DNA of 64,000 nt from Neoceratodus forsteri (GCA_016271365.2 CM057459.1:491611501-491675500); one strand, 5' to 3'; numbered from the stretch's first letter, positions 31,840-44,879 are shown. Translations and numbers: made by a program. The notes: generated from the sequence alone by a model not told the origin.

Positions 31840-33300
31840 TTTATTTTAAGGAGGACATTATTATGTATTTTTTTTATAATGAGAGCCAGGCACAACCTTA
31901 CCATCTAATCTCTTTTCCCCCCTCACACTCAATCTCTCTGTGTTTTAATTTCCTTGTAATTACCCTCCCTTTCCTTTTTGTATTGCTGCCCTCAATCTTA
32001 TCTGATTGATTAATTAAAAATACATGCACCAGTCAGATGACCAGTCAGTAACCCCACCAATACATCTCTCTGTCTCTGTGTACTGTAGTCTCCTGTGCTG
32101 TCTGTTCTGTTTAATTTTGTTCTTAGTCTTTGCTTTCTTAAAATGTAATAAATGCTTGTTTTTAATTTGTATATTTGAAGCAGCAGAAATAAGGTTGCCA
32201 CTAATAGACAACCTAAATTGTCAGATGGCCTTGATGGGAATGAGCAGGGGCAGGAGGAGATGGGGTGGGGAGGGAGGAAGCAGTGAAGAAAGGGAGGGAG
32301 GGTGGGGCTTGGTGAGATCACAGGAAGAGTCATACAGGTGTTATTTGATGCAGGTGCAAGGGCCAGGTCAGACTGGTAGGGTACAGGAGCCAAATTGGGG
32401 TCCTGATTTGGAGTCCTGAGGAGGTTTAAAGGCAGTGCAGCCCTCAGGTCACCCTCTTTTGCTGGAATTTTATTCCACCCACCCTCACTAGAGTGACAAA
32501 GCAGGGGGACAGATGTGGGGCCCAGGATGCTCAGGGCCACAGCAGGGTGAGGACAAGATACTAAGAGGCCCTGGAAGAGGGCAGGGTGGCTGTGGAGAGG
32601 CAGCTGTGGTGGGGCTGACAGAGCATTGTTGGGCAGCAAGTGGCTGTGCAGTTGGAGTCAGGGAAGTGGGGAGAAAAGGGGCAGCATGAGAGAGAAGTGG
32701 GGGTAGGCAGAATGGGGAAAGGGGCAGGGCAGCATGTGCTGGGGTCAAATGCACCCAGGCATGGAATTAAATGAGGGAGGGAGGGAGGAAGGAAGGAAGG
32801 TCTTGACTTAGGGTCAGATCATAGAGTCCAGATCTAGGAAGGAGGAGTCCTGATAAGTTTGGTACCTAGTACTGGAGATGGTTTGCGAGGTTGGATCTGG
32901 TGTCTGGACCCCAAAGGAAAGAATCAGAAGAAGAAGGAACAAGAAGGAAGATCAAAGAGATATAAAGAATGGACTGTTTAAGAATGTGTTTTGGACTGAA
33001 ACAGTGAAATCCCGAATTTTATAAATGAAATGTAAATATTAAATTGGGGTTTAAATAAACTATTGCCAACGAACATCCAAGCTAGCAGGTGTGGAGAGTT
33101 TTCTTTGCCAGAAGGGATCAGATGACAATAGCAGGTTGCATGATGCTTGCTTTGCCCTCCTAATAGCCAACCCTACAGCAAGCAGCACTGCACCACACAT
33201 CAGTGGCATTCCCCTAGCAGAAGCAACTAGTATTATTTTCATAGTTTTTGCTGAAGTAGAGTATTTGTTGTCCATGTCATATTTTTTTTATAACTACTGG
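31840..33300. other. Unannotated stretch with G-rich tract
   Basis: No gene recognised. A G/purine-rich tract lies at about 32230-32800, including a short (GGGA/GGAA) run at 32773-32800. A polyadenylation-like AATAAAC follows near 33053. It might be the 3' part of an unrecognised retroelement. Confidence 0.3.
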
Positions 33301-33316
33301 CCACTCCAACCACCCA

Positions 33317-33349
<33 letters not shown>

Positions 33350-33350
33350 A
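33317..33350. repeat. (CT)n microsatellite
   Basis: Nearly pure CT dinucleotide run. Confidence 0.95.
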
Positions 33351-33739
33351 TCTGTCTAGTCAACCCATATCACTGCTAACTCCCACTTCTATGCAGCCAC
33401 ATTGCACATGTACTAGGGTTATATACTCTGAGCGTCTGGTGTTAGATGACATCCATCAGTGCTGCTTCCTGACTGGATGCCACTGACCACCTTTGCTGAT
33501 GCTCTGTGTGGAGCATAGTGTGCTGACTGTGTCTCAAACATCTTCAATGAGTCAGCAATGTGGCCTTGGAATGAATTGACTCAGCTTCCTGTTGCTTGAT
33601 TAGCTAGCTTGTCCACCACCCACCTGACCTGATAATAACCTTGCTGCAGATTGAGAAGGACTCAGGATGCCTGCAGGAAGGGAAGACTTGTGCACAGCTG
33701 CAGAGCCAGACAGTAAGCAAAACACTGAAATAGCCTGTA

Positions 33740-33811
33740 ATGCTTACCCATGGACCCAGAACTGGACTTATTCTGCAAAGTCCGTAGTTATCTGAGTCTG
33801 TGGGTAAGCAT
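33740..33811. repeat. 72-bp hairpin
   Basis: ATGCTTACCCA at 33740-33750 pairs exactly with TGGGTAAGCAT at 33801-33811, and GGACT pairs with AGTCC further in. The stem is interrupted. It could be a small foldback or the end of a decayed repeat. Confidence 0.6.
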
Positions 33812-33884
33812 CAGATCAAGGGTGCTCTGACTGAACAGTCCATCCAGCCCTAATTCCGGTCCTTTATCTCAACCAGACACCATT

Positions 33885-34640
33885 CCAGTAATGTCACTGA
33901 GTTATCACCCTAGACCTGCTCAAATGTGAAAGAAAGGTATAGCTGAGTATTTTTAGTGTTAGTGTAACAGTGACTCCCCATATTTCACATTCTGATCATC
34001 TCTTCCAGTGGCAATACAGTATGTTCACAGTGAATAGTAGTGGGGAGTGGACTGACCCCTGATGAATTGTCCAGTCAAGACCAATGGACTGCAACAGCAA
34101 GGGGTGCATTACCATTGGCTGCTCCTGATCCTCCAGGAAAGACTAAACCATGCAGTCACAGCTCTGACAAACTTGTACATTGCTGGAGTCTGTTCACCAG
34201 CACCATGTAGTCCAATGAGGTAAAGCTGAAAAGAGATTGAGGAGGCTTTCCACTAATATCTCCACATATCTCATGCCAGCAGAACATCACCATACACTCT
34301 GTTCAAGGTTGTCTGAGAGTTGTGGCCACTGGTAAAAATCAAATTGAAAAGGTTTAAAGATGTTATGCATACCAAGCTAATCAAGTAGCTGCACAACAAC
34401 CACCTTCTTTGCAACCTTCAGCAATAAGCCAGAAATGGCAAGTTAGAGATCAGCTGATAAACAGTAAGAATGGCCAGATTTAATGACTCTTGACCTGTGG
34501 CCTTACAACTGCATTTTTTCAAGGGTACCAGAATAACCCCCTCCCTCAAGGAACCATTGTCAAAACCTACTAGGGTTAGGACTAGTTCTGCTATTCCTGT
34601 CTTAATAAGCTGGAACACAGCTGATTAGTATGAGTGCACA
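33885..34640 (-). pseudogene. L2 reverse-transcriptase fragment
   Basis: The minus strand shows LREGVILVPLKKCSCKATG (about 34560-34505) and YQLISNLPFLA (about 34450-34425), the L2 'lKeAlv.PLLKK' and 'YRPISNLPFLgK' blocks. Lower down come KVVVVQLLD and a decayed TQLYLSF box near 33930-33905, where the catalytic aspartates are lost. Nucleotide similarity to the 15.6-kb L2 (plus strand 'gtatagctgagtat') supports the family. There are no clean element ends. Confidence 0.7.
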
Positions 34641-34649
34641 TTGTGTCAT

Positions 34650-36440
34650 CCATTCACATGGTGGACAACTAAGATGGAGTGAGGTCTGGTTGTGGTAATC
34701 TTTCAGTCCTGGATGGTTGGAGTAGAATTAGTATCCTATTTTTTCTGTGCAAAGTTCAATGGCAGAGACAGGTAATACTGGGTCACAAGTATTGGAGGAA
34801 GGGAGATTTACTATGTTGGGACTGGGTAGAGGGTAGGTTGGGAATATTATTACAAGAGTAGGGAAGGGTAACTGAAATGGACATGACTGTATATTTTAAC
34901 TAATACACTTAACTTCACCTGGGCTGGAGGGACTGTGTATGGGTGCTAGGAGGGTGGAAAGTTGGAAGGGGATCATCTGAAATGGTTAAAGCTTGGGGAG
35001 GGAGGGAGGCAGGTGAAAAAAATGTGCTATGTGGGTAGGGGATGGATTTCCTTATTTTTTTTTACCAAATTTAAAAAACTTCACAAAGTGGCACTTCACT
35101 GGCAAGGTGCCACTTTTACCAGATGACACCCTATGTGTACTGGTCCTTTACCAGCAAAGTACCCCCTAGTGAAGTTTGGTAAAGCCTTAACCAGGCAAAG
35201 TTCCCACTTCACTGGGTGAAGAACTGCATTAAGTTGGGAGTCAGATCTTTTTTTCTTTTACTGCATGCTGCTATTCTTAGTTGGTATGGCTGAATGCACT
35301 TGGCTGTGACCCATGTCTCATAATGCACCTGAAGTGTGACATTATCCAGTATAACACATGCATTGATTTGCCTGATTGTTTAAATAAACTATGATGGGAA
35401 GACATTTGAGTATTTCAACTGGATATGACTGTAAATGAAAAAAATATTCTGACTTTTGTTGAAAATACAAAAGCATTGTAATTAACTCAATGAGTTACAC
35501 ACTGCAGTCTGCCTTCTTTTTCAAAATATGCCCAGCTCATTGATTCAGTAGCATTTGAAGCTAAGCAATATAAAATTTAAGATCATGTAAAACCTTCCAT
35601 AATCACTTAACTGTGTCTAGACACTGAAAACAGTGTGTTCAAGCCACTATTATATATGACTTAGTTGTGTACAATGAATGCTGAGTACAAGGCAAGAAAA
35701 AACTATTTTTATAAGCTGTCCTTGTTATAAAATGGGCAAAACATTTCCTCTAGTCTGATTGGCTAAAGGACTACAGTAGCCGTATCCTTATCAGCCCATA
35801 TCTTGCCAACCTGCACTACATACCCCAGGAGAAGCCCCATAACATTATGTATCACTGTTCCAACTTGGAGCATGCCCCAGTCTTACATCTCTGAATCAAA
35901 AGCTGCCTGTGATCCGTAAAGCCGAAGCCAACTGCAAAACCAGACGTCAATATTCAGCGGTCTGGGCGGTTACTCACAGGTCTGCTTTAAATGTGGGAAT
36001 ATCAAAATTACAGGCAACAAAACTACTTTTTCTTTTTCTTTTGCACACCTGCCATTTCTCAGATCATCCTTTTCCCTTTCAAATTTCTGCAATCTTCATT
36101 CCATACAGTGTCAGGTCCTCCCCCCACCGCCTTTTCAACTGGCTCCCTAGTGCCAGTTTTTAAATTGTAATTTAGAGTGAGCGTGATGAAACAGTAAAGA
36201 AACATGGGGAACTCACTCGCTCCTGCCAGCCGCTCCTCTCCGTTCATGACAGGACACACAAAGTAAAATAAAAAATCATCTGGCACCACGTGGCAGAAGT
36301 TACCATTTGAATGTCACTAACCAGAAAGCCGAGTGTACGGCAGGCGAGAATGGACACGCTCACTCTCAAAAATAAGCTGCTGTTTACATCTTCACTAGAA
36401 AAACTAACTCAAAGTAAAAAAAATGTAAATAAAAAAATAA
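34650..36440. other. Intergenic DNA
   Basis: No gene recognised. A short inverted pair (AGTGGCAC...GTGCCACT) lies near 35085-35116 in a segment with repeated 'cttcact/aagt' words (35085-35235) that may be the end of a degraded DNA transposon. Confidence 0.35.
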
Positions 36441-36441
36441 T

Positions 36442-36720
36442 AAATCTTTCTGTGTTGGGGGAGAGAAAGAATTGTTAAGAGGAGAGACAAGACACCAACG
36501 CCATGTATTCACTCCATAACATATTTGGTGTACTGTCTGCACCTTAAGAACAAGCTTAAATAAATGCAAAGTAAATGAAAAAAAATCTTTCTGTATTGAG
36601 GGAGAGACAGAGTTGGGAGAAAATACACATACGACTATGCCCTCTACTCAGTCCATGATATTATACAGTGTGCAAGTCTGCAGTACAGATGGGACTATTT
36701 TCTCTGTTTTGTATACTTGA
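36442..36720. repeat. Two-unit 141-bp tandem duplication
   Basis: AAATCTTTCTGTGTTGGGGG at 36442 recurs as AAATCTTTCTGTATTGAGGG at 36583. Matching 'ccaacgccatgtattcactccata/cgactatgccctctactcagtccatga' and 'gtgtactgtctgca/gtgtgcaagtctgca' segments follow each copy. Confidence 0.65.
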
Positions 36721-37034
36721 CACTTTTCAGCATACTTTTTAAAAAAAATTATTTATTTTTACTACGGGGTTTTTCAGGGGGGCCTGCCTGCCCAAGTGAC
36801 TGCCCAGATCCTCTCTGCAAAGCTCACCATGCATGCCAGTGTATTTCATTCAGGACTATGTCATAAACAATTATACTTGCATATTATCATACCCACCATG
36901 CTTTGACACTTTCAAGCACTTGCCCCAATTACTACTGGGCAAACATCCCAATGACTACCAGGCATTCACTTTATAGAAACATAGATAATGATGGCAGAAA
37001 AGATCAAAAGTCCAACTAATCTGCCTGGAGTGCC

Positions 37035-39420
37035 CTATCTGCACCAGATCCTGTGGTCTATATGTGGCTTTATCCCTCCTGATCCACCTCTGCTCCCTTC
37101 CCTGCTGGCTCTGACCTCAGCAACCACCAAATCTTTTAATCTGTCCCAACCATGCTTAAAACTATTTATGGTCTTGGCTCCCACCACTCCCACTTGTAGA
37201 CTGCTCCATGGCTCACCCACCCTTTCTGTAAAGTAGAAATTCCTCACATCCCTCTTAAATCTTCCCCCCATTTCAGTTTCCACTCATGTCCATGGGTTCG
37301 TGACTTCTTACACCTGCTAAATAGTTCCCCACAGTTAACTTTTTTTTATTCCCTTCAGGAACTTGAAGATCTCTATCACATCCCCTTATGCCACCTGGTT
37401 TCCATTGAGTACATGTTCAGTGCCTTGAGATGATCTTCATAAAATCTGCCCTGCTGGCTCTGAATCATCTTGGTCATGCTGCGTTACAACATCTCCAGCC
37501 TGTTCCTGTCCTTTGTTAGGTGAGGACTCCAGAACAAAGCACAGTATTCCAGGTGTGGTCTCACCAGTGACCTATATAGAGGTAGTAGTACCTACTTTGA
37601 TATACTGTCTGCGCCCCTTCCTGTACAACCCAACATCCTATTAGCCTTACTATAGGCCTTGTACACTGACTTGATTGTTTGAGGGAGTCCTTACTGATGA
37701 CTCCCACATCCCTTTCCTCTGCCATAGTGCTCAGTTTAACCTTTCCCATCCGGTATTTATCATGTTGCCTTTTTCCCCTAGGTGCATACACTTACATTTA
37801 TTTGGCATTTAATTTCAACTGCCAAACACTGGTGCACCTCTCTAGGATTTGCATGTCCATCTGTATTTCCTTGATTCCTTTGTCACTATCTGCTTTACTG
37901 CAGAGTATCATTTCATCAACAAGGAGACACGACATGCCCTGGATACCCCCTCCAATGTTGCTGATGAACATATTGAAGTGGACAGGGCCCAGGACAGATC
38001 CCTGCAGGACCCTTCATGTGACATCCCTCTCTTCTGATTTGATCCTGTTTATTATCACCCTCTGCTGTCTCTCCTTTGACCAGTTTCCTACCCATCTAAC
38101 TATATTTCTAACTGTGCCCAGGTCCTTCAGTTTCTTCAGCAATATGGTCTTAGAGCCCACCACCTCTGCTGGAAGAGTGAACATGTTGAATAGCCCTAAT
38201 AGGGGTTCAGACAGTTTCACATCCAGTTCTTTGGGCATTTTCAGGTGCATCCCACCATGCCCTGGGGCTTTATTTATCTTTAGTATGTCAAGCCCTTTCT
38301 GAACTCTTTCTGCGGTAGATACTGCTGCCTCATTTCAGGAATCCTCCAAACATCCGTCTTGACACTTTCAGGCAGGGGTCCACATTCTTCTCTTGCGAAG
38401 ACAGAGCACAATTAATCATCATGGACAGCTGCTTTTTATTCATCTACTTCTAGTACCCTCCCCCCTCTTGTAGCCTAACAATACCTCCCACTTCCTTTTT
38501 TTCTTTACTATATCTGAAGAATTGTTTTTCCCCATCTTGTCCCCCTCTGCAATTCACAGCTCCATGTCTGTGTTTGCCTCAGTGACCACCCTCTTTGCTT
38601 CCCTAGTTTTTGTTTCGTACCCTCCCCATTTCCCCTCCCACTGCTTTTTCTTGTATCTGATGAAAGGCTTTTTCTAGGCCCTCACTGCTTCTCTGACACT
38701 TTCTGAGGACCATTATTGATCTCTTGTTTTGTTTTGTAGCAATTCTCATGCATGACTATGTTGTCTTGAGAATAGTCCCATTGATTGGTCCCCCTCATCC
38801 CTCTACACCTCCAGTGCTGTCCAGCCTGGTCAATTTGTCTCAGACCAGCTCCATTATCTGAATGAAGTATACTCTTGAAATCTAGGACTTTAGTTTTTGA
38901 TTGGGGCATTCTGATCCTGAGGGCCACCCTGAACCAAATGGAGTTATGGTCACTGGACTCCAGTGGCTCCCCTACCCTCACTCCACTCACCATCTCTGAG
39001 TTGGTGAGCACCAAATCGATTACAACTGCCAGTCTAGTGGGTTCCTTAACTAGCTGCACCAGCAGGTAGTCCTGCAATGTATTCAGCAGGGCCTGACTTG
39101 TGGTGCACTTAGCCACTGGAATGTTTCAGTCACTATCTGGCAGGTTCTGATCACCCATACCACCACTTCCATCTTCTTCACTCCTCTTGCCAGCTCTTCC
39201 CTAAGCTCCATAGCTCACTCTTCCCCTTGTCCTGGTGGTCTACGGATCACCCCCAACAGTATTTTCCTGCCTAAGGGTGTCATGAGTCGAACTCACAATG
39301 TCTCTGTTTGCCCTTTGCTTCCTCTGATGTATCCATCCTCCATAGCCTCTTTGCCCTCCCTGACATACAAGGCTATGCCTGGATCAACCTTCTACCATCA
39401 TACTGAGCTATGAAGCTCAC
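37035..39420 (-). pseudogene. CR1 ORF2 (endonuclease and reverse transcriptase)
   Basis: Endonuclease: GKEAMEDGYIRG, KILLGVIRRPPGQG (about 39270-39230), MGDQNLPDSD (39165; usual GDFN changed), VIDLVLTNSEMVSGV and ESSDHNSIWFRV with SDH intact. Reverse transcriptase: decayed PAGSVLGPVHFNMFISN near 38010-37960, then LLVDE where FADD should be, so the catalytic box is gone. C-terminus: GRFKRDVRNFYFTERVGEPW. Many stops. The mix of an intact SDH and lost FADD reflects random decay. Confidence 0.85.
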
Positions 39421-39744
39421 TTCCCCCCACCTGTCCTGGCTTACCTACTTGGCACCTCCCCGATTCCAACTCCCCCTGGATGCACATTCAATCTGCCTTC
39501 CCCATATCCTCCCACTTCCCACTGTGCCTAGCTGCCATCCCCGCTCCTTCTAGTTCTGTCTGCTACCTGACTCTCTCCCCTGGCCTATAAGACTGTAGCC
39601 TCCCTCAGATGTGCCCTCTACTGTCCTCCCCCTACTTCCCCACCTTCAAATGCACCCCTCTGCTTTCCCCCCTCTCTCTCTATTTCTTCCCTCTCCATCT
39701 GAGACTGTAGTCTTCTCTACCAATGGTTGGACAGATGCCTCAAG

Positions 39745-40105
39745 TTGATTCTACAGGTATCGGTTAGCACACTGACACAGTTGCTCCCCAACCAACTCAT
39801 ATCATTAATGCCTTTGTTTACGTAGACTGGTGTACTTACTTCCTGCACCACTGTTTGAACTATATCCTATTGTACACTGTACCCACGCTCGGCTGATGTT
39901 ATGCATTGCCTGATATTGATTACTGTATGGTATCCTGTACTGTTTGTTATTCTGTTGATGACTGACAATGCTTTCTGGCTGCTACTGTCTCACCTACAAC
40001 TGCAAGTGTTCCCCTGTCCTTATTTTGACGAGGATCCTTTGTAAAAGAGCTTTTAGCACAAAGGTTGTAATTCCGATTTCTCAATAAATAAATAAATAAA
40101 ACATC
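39745..40105 (+). other. Possible small retroposed insertion with (AATA)n tail
   Basis: The segment between CR1 ORF2 and ORF1 ends on the plus strand in CAATAAATAAATAAATAAAA (40081-40100), a tail typical of retroposed copies. The body does not match elements I recognise. It could instead be CR1 inter-ORF DNA. Confidence 0.35.
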
Positions 40106-40719
40106 CCTTCATTGCCTTTCCCAATATATTGTCTAAACATTGTGTAACTTGGGACTGACAAATTCCAGCCATTATTCTATGTAGCATATGTTTCTGTTAT
40201 GGTTACAACGTCCTCCTCAGTGCCTGCCACCAATTCCTAGAAGTCACTGATTTTATTACAAAGACTCCTGTAATGAAGGCAGATTCCCTTCCAGCTAGCT
40301 TCAGATCCTCTTTTGCTGTTTTGTGATCTTACAGCTACATTCTTTACCTTTCTCCTTACCTTCCTATTTTACATATTGCTTGCAGACCCTAACACCTTCC
40401 CCCCTTTGCCTCTTCCACTACTCCTTTTTGAAACTCAACCTTATTTTTCCCATCTTACTGCTACTAGCCCCCAGAATAGGGGGAGCACAATCTAGGTTTC
40501 CCTTCCTCACTCCCTTTACCATGCTTCTTCAAGTCGCTTTGACTCCTGAAGTCAGTTTAACTGTTTAATATAGATGTAAAACTTCTGCCTCAGCATGCTG
40601 GTTCCCTCTCCCTTGTCAGGTTATGGCCATCACCTTTGAAGAGCCTCCTGTCTCATAAATACCCCCAGTCCTGCACAAAGTAGCTTATCTCCTGACACAA
40701 TCCTTTTAATCACCCATTT

Positions 40720-41060
40720 ACTTCATCTATCTTTTCCCTCCTAACTCTGTCTTTCCCTTCCCCCTATTCAACACAGGGGTGACCCTGGAAAAGGCCAGGT
40801 AGGCCGAGTGTGCCAGCAATCTATTCCCCAACCCCTGAAAATTCTGCTTCATTTGCTCCACAGGCTGGTTCATGAGATTGTTGATGCCAAACTGTATCAG
40901 CACCAATAGCTCCCCCATTTCTCTTCACTATCCTCTAAATTCTGTCTATGTCCTGGATGACTGTTGCCCTATGAAGGCACCAGACCATCCCTGCCCCTCC
41001 TCCCCCCACCCTCTCTATTCCTCTGATCATAGAATCCTAGACCAAGAAGACTCTCCTAGC
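40720..41060 (-). pseudogene. CR1 ORF1 esterase (SGNH-like) relic
   Basis: Some CR1 ORF1 proteins carry a GDSL/SGNH-type esterase domain. The minus strand shows VFLV*DSMIRGIE (41052-41014), corresponding to the GDSxxRG catalytic-serine block with G changed to a stop. MVWCLHRATVIQDI follows, and then LLVLIQFGINNL (about 40912-40877) at the place of the 'vvvHvGtND' block. GNRLLAHSAYLAFSRVTPVL fits the next hydrophobic strand. Length and order match the domain but the catalytic motifs are degraded. Confidence 0.6.
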
Positions 41061-41530
41061 TGACTTCAAGTATCAGACTCTCTGCCAGGGATGCCAAGTG
41101 ATTTGCCATTGGGATGGTGTGGGGCTGGTTGACCTTGTGGCTGCCCCTACCATTCCCAACTCTCACCACACTCTCCCTGCAGACCAGTGGGCCTCTGTGG
41201 GAGTGGGGGCGTGGACTCCAGGTGAGCCAGTGCAGCAGGAGAGATATCTCTTCCCTTCCTGCTACCAGTTGAGCATAGAGCTCTGCAAGGATCAAGCAGA
41301 GGAAGCAGTGACTTCTCCTCCAGAGCATAACCCTGGAGAAGAGCACCCCATAATCCCTACAGCCGACATGCTACCTGATAAACCTCATGAACGTTTGCTG
41401 GCTGTACCCTTCTGCTCTCCCTAATGCACTGCTTCTGAAATGCAGAAACAAAACAGGCAGTCCCCCCAATGCTTGGTACCCTTCAAATGCTTCTTAACTT
41501 TCACCCCTCAATGGCATCATATGACTTTCA

Positions 41531-41720
41531 TTTTATTTATTTATTGAAATGTTTCACCAGGAAAGCACACTGAACAACAAGTTGCTCATTTCCCGGTGTG
41601 ACCTGAGGAGAGGGGGTACAAGGAGTATGAACAGAATACATTTTGGTTGCATCATACATGGGTACATTAAATCTTAACATATAGTAATAACAACATCAAT
41701 GTTGATATGTAGTTTCCTGA
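41531..41720 (-). mobile_element. Family R LINE 3'-end fragment
   Basis: The plus strand begins with a (TTTA)n run (41531-41546), then 'gtttcaccaggaaagcacactgaac', nearly the same as the start of the family R copy at 55204. It matches the LINE 3' UTR in reverse. The rest is non-coding and fades into unique sequence. Confidence 0.6.
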
Positions 41721-44120
41721 CAGAAGAGGGGAGAAAGAGAGCAGATTCTGACAGTGACCTAATATTGACTTTCATGTCTTGCCCCTCAAGAGCTTGGCTC
41801 CAACATTACTTCCAAAGAGCCTTGCACTTAATAAAAAGAGACAGGGCTTCCATGGCTAGATGTTTTTTATGGATTTATTTATGAGATGGACTCTGATGGA
41901 CTTCAACAGACCTTGATGGACTTGATATCTGGATTCTGACACCATTTCCTTGTATATTTAATATTTGAGTCCTTTTTAGAGATTTGCACAAGTAATAAAG
42001 CTTTTTTCACAATTACAAGCTTTCAGCTGATGTAATTTTAGAGCAAACACATTGTGTGTACTTTAGAGCAAGTGCAGATTCCATTTTCCTTGCTTCCATG
42101 CCTAAAGCAGCTTTTCTAATTAAATTGTCTCTTCTTCTTGGGGTTTATTCTTCAACACAGACATTCCTTCAAGATTTGGGTTACACCTTCATGCACCTCC
42201 CAATGGTGGAGTTTACTCTTGCAGAGACTGCTTTGGATGTAGGGCCAAGCACCTGTAGCCCCTTTAGGAGGATAGATGTTTCTTCAAGACAGGAGGAGAA
42301 GAAGACAACTTTATCCCTTTAGACTGGAGGTAAGGTGGCCGGAGGCCTTTAATCATCAAGATTAATTCCTCCATAAGTTTTTTTTCCTTCTCCTCTGTTC
42401 CAAAGATCATAATATAATTAATATCTATTATACAATAAGTATGGTCTGAATGGTGAATTTGCCCATCTATACATATTCTACATATTCTAATCATATTTTT
42501 TCATTTATCTCCAATAGTTATTCACTTTCTTCTTCATAAAACAGTTGATCAAACAGCTACATTCTAATGCCTTAGGCTGAAAATTTTGTGGCATCCTCCA
42601 CAAGGGTAGTCCTCTCCCAGACATTTACGGTGCCTTTTTGGTTCACTAAAAAGGGTGGTGGTCCCTTTAACCTGGACAGAGACAGAGCAAATGAACAAAC
42701 CTACATTGCATGAACATGAAAAGTACCTACAGTTCAAGGCAACTACCAGTACTTTTATGCATAATTTTTCAAACTAATCTATAGTGCCAAGATTCTAACC
42801 TACAGTACCAAGTACAGTACTCAACATACAATGCACAAGGACTTTATGCTAATTTGCCTACTAAAACACTGAAAAAAATATTTTTAATAAAACAGGTATA
42901 ACAAAAGTAAAAAAGGTCATTGGCTAAATCACATCAGGTGAGCATGCATTGATTCTCAATTAAAGCAAGTTACTTACCATAGTTGTCAATTCTACCTAGT
43001 GAGGGTGTGACCACAGTTATTAGCATGCCACTCCAGTTTAGCAAAACATTTTGGCAGCTATTTTCCCCCCAACTCAGTTTTACCAGCATTACCAGACTCA
43101 CAGTTACCTGAAGCAGCTCTGACGATCATAGTATGCACATTGCATAATGGCACTGCATTAAGAGACAGCTTTTTCAACCTGAAAATTACCTGCAAACATT
43201 TAGAGACAGCACTCAGCTTTTACGCATTTCAGGTGCCGAACTGTGATGCTCCACTATATGTGTGGCAACAGTGCAGGGTGCAGGGTGGAGAGGCACAATC
43301 ATGCTGGGGGGGACACTCGGAACCAGGAATGGAAACACAAAAGACTACAGGTATAGAATCTTCAGTAGGACAGTTAACCTAATGTCAGAAGAGACAGCAA
43401 ATAGTTCTATCGGGGGAAGAACTATTTGAGGAAAATGTACTGAAAGATTTCTATTTCTTACTTTTAAACCATTCATTTTTTAATTTTTGCAAGTTATCCT
43501 TTTTATAAGTGGAATAATTCACTCCAGGGCGTGGATTTATAGAGAATTCATGCACATCCTGGGCAGTTGAAGGATCTCAGCCTGAGGACTCATGTCTCAC
43601 AACACACTCAGAGCATGTATTAATTCTTCGTAAACCCATGCCCTGTCATGGTTATTCCTTACATATGCAATTTATTTCACCAACCACTATGAAGAGTGGC
43701 ATTGGCTATGACAACATGCCATTTTACTTAAAGGCACATTGTTAAACAAGTATTTTAGAAACAGAAATCCTAAGAGTAATCATGTATTACAGAAAATTAA
43801 GTATTTCACTCTGAAAAGAATGTGATGACAGAAGATATTTATACAACCGTCACCTTTCTTAAAGGAAGAGCCAACCTAGATTCCTAAGCATTCTGTAATG
43901 ATGGGTAAAATATGTAGCACCAGAAGCAAAGCAAGCAAGAGGTTTGTGAAGAATTTCTTGTTTATGAAGATAACTTTTTGAGGCTGACTCATAGCAAACA
44001 TCCATATAATCAAATACAGGAACAAATAGGCATTTTGCCAATCTCGTGTGAAGAACCAAAGCATCAAGAGATTTATTTTTGCATAGAAAGCTTATTTAAA
44101 AAAAATAGATTTGGATACAG
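41721..44120. other. Intergenic DNA
   Basis: No gene recognised. A segment at about 42350-42425 resembles 59060-59135 on the same strand ('cctccataagttttttttccttctcctctg' like 'cctcctaaaagggtgtttttcctctcctccg', then 'atcataatata'). Confidence 0.35.
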
Positions 44121-44121
44121 C

Positions 44122-44198
<77 letters not shown>

Positions 44199-44247
44199 CC
44201 TATCTATTTGTCTGTCTGTCTGTCTATCTGTCTCTCTGTCTCTCTGT
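44122..44247. repeat. Compound (TATC)n-(TGTC)n-(TCTG)n microsatellite
   Basis: About nineteen ATCT units are followed by TGTC and TCTG/TCTC units. Apparent proteins across it are repeat translations. Confidence 0.97.
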
Positions 44248-44651
44248 ATGTATTAGTTGCAAAAAACTCCATTAATGCATCAGTTAGGGTTAAAGAGACA
44301 AAAGTAGGAAATATGATGTTAGAATTTCCAACCATGACATCCCATCCACCTCCACGCATAAACAGGCTTTTAGGGGTGTGCCTGGGGTCATCAGCCCAAC
44401 ACTCACCCCATTCCATAAGTAAATAAGTTGGGATGTGTACAGTATAGGAGAACAGGGTGAGAATTAGAGTTGATGACCCCAAGGCATACCCAACACCTGT
44501 TGTTGCGTGGAGGGTGGGTGTTGCCGGTTGGAAACGCTAATGTCACATTTGCCAACTTTCGTCACTTTAAAACTAACTGATGCATTAACTGAGTTTTTGC
44601 CACTAATTTTACTTTTTGAGACAGCATAATCATATCCTTATTTGTTCAGGA

Positions 44652-44682
44652 GTGCAGGGCCCTTTCGCCCTGCGCTCATCCT

Positions 44683-44731
<49 letters not shown>

Positions 44732-44765
44732 GCTGTGGAAACACAGGGCACGGAGGGCCCTGCAC
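44652..44765. repeat. Inverted repeat flanking an (AT)n tract
   Basis: GTGCAGGGCCCT (44652-44663) pairs exactly with AGGGCCCTGCAC (44754-44765). Between them lies (AT)n at 44684-44728. A cruciform-prone arrangement just upstream of family X locus B. Confidence 0.85.
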
Positions 44766-44879
44766 TTCCATTGTAGGACAACAGTATCGTCAGCATAGCC
44801 ATGGTATTACCCCATCTCATGTACCCAGTGCAGAAAATTATTAAATCCTCTCCAAATTGTAACTCTATGCAACCAGAAT

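Larger units (their letters stand above)
36971..41080 (-). mobile_element. Long CR1 LINE with ORF1 and ORF2 relics
   Basis: Minus-strand CR1 with its 3' end at about 36971 (plus strand ATAGAAACATAGATAATGAT, complement of the terminal octamer). Reading upward: 3' UTR and ORF2 C-terminus (37040-37300), reverse transcriptase (37560-38330), endonuclease (38680-39420), and an ORF1 esterase relic (40720-41060). It is the longest CR1 in the window. A 39.75-40.1 kb segment between the ORFs may be foreign. Confidence 0.85.

Noticed and set aside
32010..32639. 209-residue minus-strand reading rich in Pro, Leu and Ser
   Set aside because: Opposite strand of a G-rich tract; no domain, no conserved motif.
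37679..38302. 207-residue plus-strand reading
   Set aside because: Antisense of the minus-strand CR1 reverse transcriptase; Ser/Leu/Pro composition is that of a shadow frame.
44204..44256. Ile-Tyr-Leu-Ser repeat protein across 44.1-44.3 kb
   Set aside because: Translation of the (TATC)n tract; similar TA-run products at 44.7 and 47.0 kb were also set aside.
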